Source: an uncultured Altererythrobacter sp.
GTDB lineage: Bacteria; Pseudomonadota; Alphaproteobacteria; Sphingomonadales; Sphingomonadaceae
Length of the DNA: 16,267 nucleotides
Assembly (NCBI GenBank): GCA_946886175.1
Contig: CAMPIA010000008.1
Coordinates: 1 to 16,267, forward strand
Direction of reading: 5' to 3'
Shown: one piece after another, positions 13,787 to 16,267 of the stretch
Numbering within the stretch: position 1 is the stretch's first letter
Layout of the letters: each line of letters starts with the position of its first letter
Notes under the pieces: model-generated
Database searches by the model: none
What the model saw: the letters and a program-made list of their open reading frames with translations, nothing else
What the model was told of the DNA's origin: nothing
Position numbers and translations under genes: made by a program

Positions 13787-15280
13787 TCAGTCGACCGGCG
13801 CGTAAGGCTGCGCTTGCTCGGCGGGAATTTCCGCGTCCTGCGCCGGGATGTCAACGGTTCTCGTGGATTGCGCGACCGGATCGGGATCGCGGTCCCAGTC
13901 CCACCACTTGCCCTCGACCCGCTCGAAGTTGAGCTGCGGATCGTAGAGCAGGCCCTCGCTCTCGAGCCCGAGGTCGCGCGCTTCGGCACGGCCCATCGCG
14001 GCGAGCAGGCTGAATCCCGCCACATAGGCATTGCGCCGTGCGGTAATCAGCTCGACCCGCGCGTTGAGCAGTTCCTGCTCGGCGTTGAGTACGTCGAGGA
14101 TCGTGCGGTTGCCGATCGAGTTTTCCGCGCGCACGCCTTCCAGGCTGAGTTCGGCGGCCGCGACCGCCGTCTGCGAGCTTTCGATGATCGCGAGCGAGGC
14201 GCGCCAGCTCGAATAGGCGGCGCGAACCTGTGCGATCACGTCGCGCTCGGCGGCAACGATCTCCTCGAGCGCGACCGAGGCGCGCGCCTGCGCCTGGCGC
14301 TGGAGCGCGGCGGGGCGGCCGCCCTGGAAGATCGGAATGCTGATCTGGACGCCGGCCTGCGCCTCGGTCGATGTCTGCGAGGGATTGGCGCCCGGCAACA
14401 TCGGATCGGTGACCGCGCCGCCGAGCGTACCGAGGTAGTTGTTGTAACCGTAGCCGGTGAACAGCGAGACGCGCGGCAGCCGCCCGGCCCCGGCGACGTC
14501 GATATCGTAGTCGGCGGCTTCGGCGCGTTCGCGCGCGGCGATCAGATCGGGATTGTTCTCGAGCGCGACGTCGACCGCGGCTTCGGGGCTGTCGGGCAGG
14601 CCGGGCAGCGGCGGCGGCGGCTGAAGGTCGTCCGGCGCCTCCCCGACGAGCTCGATGTAATCCTCGCGCGCGGCGATCAGATTGGCCTGTGTCGCGCGCA
14701 AGTCGCTCTGTGCGGTCGCGAGACGCGATTCGGACTGCGCCACGTCGGTGCGCGTCAGATCGCCGATCTCGAACCGGTCGCTGGTGGCCTCGAGGTTGGT
14801 GGAGAGCACGTCGACCTGGTTCGCCGCGAGCCCGACCAGCGCCTCGTTGCGGATCACGTCCATATAGGCGGCGACCACCTGGCTGAAGATGGCCGATTCG
14901 GTACCACGCAGCTCGGCCTGGCCGGCCTCGACCCGTTCCTCCGCCGCGCGCACCGCGTTCTTGACCGCGCCGCCCGAATAGATCGGCACGCCGAGGTCGA
15001 TATTGGCGTTGATCGCGCGCTCGGGGGTCGTGAAGCTGGTCGAGCTCTGCTTGAGAAATTCGACGTACTGGCCGGTCGCCGACACGTCCGGCCGCCCGGC
15101 GGACTTTTCGATCGGCACGTTCTCGTCGGTCGCGCGCTGCTGCGCCCGCGCCGCCTCGAGCGTGGGGTTGGCATGATAGGCCTCGACCAGCGCCTCGCGC
15201 AGCGTATCGGCCTGCGCGGGGGCGGCGGCGAGCAGCGCCGTACCGGCCATCAACGCCAGCTTGGCGACCCTCCTCGTCAT
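13787..15280 (-). CDS. tolC: TolC-family outer membrane efflux channel
   Basis: 497-residue outer-membrane channel subunit. Trimers form a tunnel from an inner-membrane pump or type I secretion system to the outside. The signal peptide is clear (MTRRVAKLALMAGTALLAAAPAQA, cleavage after residue 24). Two OEP repeats follow, about residues 25-220 (beginning TLREALVEAYHANPTL) and about 235-430 (SPEAAVDVALENNPDL), each with the long alpha-helical, Ala/Glu-rich pattern and a beta-strand insertion; NRTILDVLNAEQELLNARV is the classic C-terminal OEP motif. A tail of about 60 residues rich in Asp, Pro and Gln ends the protein. It starts one base after the PIMT-like stop. No pump gene is adjacent, so substrates are unknown. 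Confidence 0.93.
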   Translation of the reverse strand: MTRRVAKLALMAGTALLAAAPAQADTLREALVEAYHANPTLEAARAQQRATDENVPIEKSAGRPDVSATGQYVEFLKQSSTSFTTPERAINANIDLGVPIYSGGAVKNAVRAAEERVEAGQAELRGTESAIFSQVVAAYMDVIRNEALVGLAANQVDVLSTNLEATSDRFEIGDLTRTDVAQSESRLATAQSDLRATQANLIAAREDYIELVGEAPDDLQPPPPLPGLPDSPEAAVDVALENNPDLIAARERAEAADYDIDVAGAGRLPRVSLFTGYGYNNYLGTLGGAVTDPMLPGANPSQTSTEAQAGVQISIPIFQGGRPAALQRQAQARASVALEEIVAAERDVIAQVRAAYSSWRASLAIIESSQTAVAAAELSLEGVRAENSIGNRTILDVLNAEQELLNARVELITARRNAYVAGFSLLAAMGRAEARDLGLESEGLLYDPQLNFERVEGKWWDWDRDPDPVAQSTRTVDIPAQDAEIPAEQAQPYAPVD

Positions 15281-15281
15281 G

Positions 15282-15899
15282 TCAGAAACTCCATTGCTTC
15301 GGCGCGTCGAACCCGGGGAGGCGCGGAATCCCCATTTCGGCGAGCCGCAGCCAGCCGATTCCGCCGCCCGCCCTGCGGCCCGCGGCGAGCCGGGTGACGC
15401 CGTTCTCGACCAGCCCGGCGACCACTCGGCCATCCTCGGCGAGCCGCTTGGTCAGCGTATCGGGGAACACTTCCATCGCGCCGTCGACCAGCACGAGCGA
15501 GTAAGCGCCGCGCAGCGAACCGCGCGCCGCCTCGGGCGTCACGACCTTGATCGCGCCGACCAGCGGTTCGACCAGCGCGGCCAGGTATCCGCTGCCCCCG
15601 TCGACCACCAGCGCGGTGTCGCCCGGGCCGGGACGCGCCTCGCGCAGCAGCGCGCCGTAAAACACCGGGGCAGCGATATGACCGCCGCCGTCGAGCGCGA
15701 TGGCGCGGTCCATGTAGGCAACCCCGCGCGCGGTGGCCGGCACATGATCCTCGCGCGGGACCGCCTGCATTCGTGCGAGCACGAACGCGTCGTTGACGCC
15801 GCTCGTGCGCAGCTGGCTGTCGATCATGGCGCGGCGGGCCACGGAGTGATCGATCGGAGCGCGATCGAGCGCAAGGGGGCGGGTTTCGGCAAGAGTCAT
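15282..15899 (-). CDS. PIMT-like protein ([20 protein letters not shown] O-methyltransferase family), degenerate
   Basis: 205-residue protein of the PCMT family by its N-terminal half (ARRAMIDSQLRTSGVNDAFVLARMQAVPREDHVP) and domain order. Intact PIMT methylates isoaspartyl residues with S-adenosylmethionine. Here the SAM loop reads DGGSGYLAAL (residues 100-109) instead of GTGSGY, the pre-motif reads GGHIAAPVFYGALL, and only about 28 residues separate the loop from YSLVLVDGAMEV, where E. coli Pcm has about 55. The acidic residue that holds the SAM ribose and the following strands are therefore largely missing. Catalysis looks doubtful. I start at the ATG at 15899, with GAGG five bases before it; an ATG at 15944 in the same frame overlaps the promoter-like -35. 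First gene of the pcm-like/tolC/popZ unit. Confidence 0.78.
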   Translation of the reverse strand: MTLAETRPLALDRAPIDHSVARRAMIDSQLRTSGVNDAFVLARMQAVPREDHVPATARGVAYMDRAIALDGGGHIAAPVFYGALLREARPGPGDTALVVDGGSGYLAALVEPLVGAIKVVTPEAARGSLRGAYSLVLVDGAMEVFPDTLTKRLAEDGRVVAGLVENGVTRLAAGRRAGGGIGWLRLAEMGIPRLPGFDAPKQWSF

Positions 15900-15916
15900 C
15901 AGGGCCTCGGCGCGCT

Positions 15917-15944
15917 GTATTACACGCTTAACACAGTTGGTCAA
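15917..15944 (-). promoter_or_regulatory. Probable promoter for the PIMT-like/tolC/popZ operon
   Basis: On the minus strand TTGACC (15939-15944) and TAATAC (15917-15922) are 16 bases apart, in an unusually AT-rich patch for this window. Transcription would begin only about ten bases before the ATG at 15899, so the message would have a short leader. Confidence 0.45.
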
Positions 15945-16050
15945 TCGAGCATGGCTTTAGGCGTATCACCGCCCCCGGCCAAGCGCTTTGACGCTAGGCA
16001 TGGCACGCGCCTATGGGTTCCGCCATTCGATGGGAAGGAACTTGGCTTCG

Positions 16051-16267
16051 ATGAGCGACTTCGATGGACGGCCGCTGGTAACGATCCGCGAGGCGGACCT
16101 GATCGAGAGCGTGGCCGATGCGCTGCAGTATATCTCGTACTACCACCCGATGGACTATATCCGCGCGCTCGGCGCGGCCTACGAGGCCGAGCAGGGTCCG
16201 GCGGCGAAGGACGCGATCGCGCAGATCCTGACCAACAGCCGCATGTGCGCCGAAGGGCACCGGCCGA
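16051..16267 (+). CDS. Class I fumarate hydratase, N-terminal fragment
   Basis: The first 72 codons of an iron-sulfur (class I) fumarase, which interconverts fumarate and malate in the TCA cycle; the gene runs off the window. The N-terminus reads TIREADLIESVADALQYISY, and NSRMCAEGHRP at residues 62-72 carries Cys66, one of the ligands of the [4Fe-4S] cluster in this family. The start at 16051 is preceded by AAGGA at 16035-16039; an in-frame ATG at 16030 would add seven residues but leaves that site inside the coding region. It diverges from the PIMT-like gene. As an oxygen-sensitive cluster enzyme it is a possible client of the ErpA encoded here, which is inference. Confidence 0.9.
   Translation, partial: MSDFDGRPLVTIREADLIESVADALQYISYYHPMDYIRALGAAYEAEQGPAAKDAIAQILTNSRMCAEGHRP

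Noticed and set aside
13814..15397. 527-codon plus-strand frame antisense to tolC
   Set aside because: Low-complexity, Arg-rich translation without motifs; the opposite strand encodes a clear TolC.
15988..16017. TTGACG-18-TATGGG as the fumarase promoter
   Set aside because: The spacing is long and the -10 is weak; not strong enough to report as a feature.

Overview
The window is high-GC and densely coded. Several features point to an alphaproteobacterium of the order Sphingomonadales, probably an Erythrobacter/Sphingomonas relative: the gene order rho-hemJ-hemE | ppsR-maf-aroE-coaE-dnaQ, a PopZ (DUF2497) gene beside tolC, a DUF1491 gene, and the style of the proteins. This placement is inferred from gene content and was not checked against a database.

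The main landmark is the 330-base non-coding interval between hemE and ppsR (1766-2095). In Caulobacter crescentus the chromosomal origin (Cori) lies between hemE and the ppsR-like gene, followed by maf, aroE, coaE and dnaQ. The same order appears here. The interval holds an AT-rich stretch with a perfect 16-bp palindrome, DnaA-box-like 9-mers, a 14-bp repeat phased at 20 bp, a 10-bp inverted repeat and two GANTC sites. Genes on both sides are transcribed away from it: rho, hemJ and hemE leftward, ppsR to DUF1491 rightward. I read it as the chromosomal origin of replication.

Left arm (1-1765, minus strand): the start of rho behind a credible promoter, hemJ (protoporphyrinogen oxidase) and hemE (uroporphyrinogen decarboxylase). 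Right arm (2096-7768, plus strand): ppsR, maf, aroE and coaE, the last three joined by 4-base ATGA overlaps; then dnaQ, long-form hpf, ptsN, a PaaI-like thioesterase and a DUF1491 gene. These cover PEP/pyruvate control, nucleotide clean-up, the shikimate pathway, CoA synthesis, proofreading, ribosome hibernation and nitrogen-PTS signalling.

Middle (7769-11085): a secreted SleB-type cell-wall hydrolase (plus) converges on xth. xth, erpA and a two-CBS-domain protein run leftward, with a 123-bp inverted-repeat element between erpA and xth. A small two-helix membrane protein (plus) converges on a thioredoxin-like [2Fe-2S] ferredoxin.

Right end (11082-16267): the ferredoxin overlaps an exported S9 prolyl-oligopeptidase-type peptidase. 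popZ, tolC and a shortened PIMT-like protein follow, all on the minus strand and probably an operon read pcm-like, tolC, popZ. The class I fumarase gene diverges from it and runs off the window. No tRNA, rRNA, CRISPR array, prophage or complete insertion sequence was seen. I found no convincing new multi-gene system. The best leads are the origin architecture, the degenerate PIMT-like gene and the inverted-repeat element.
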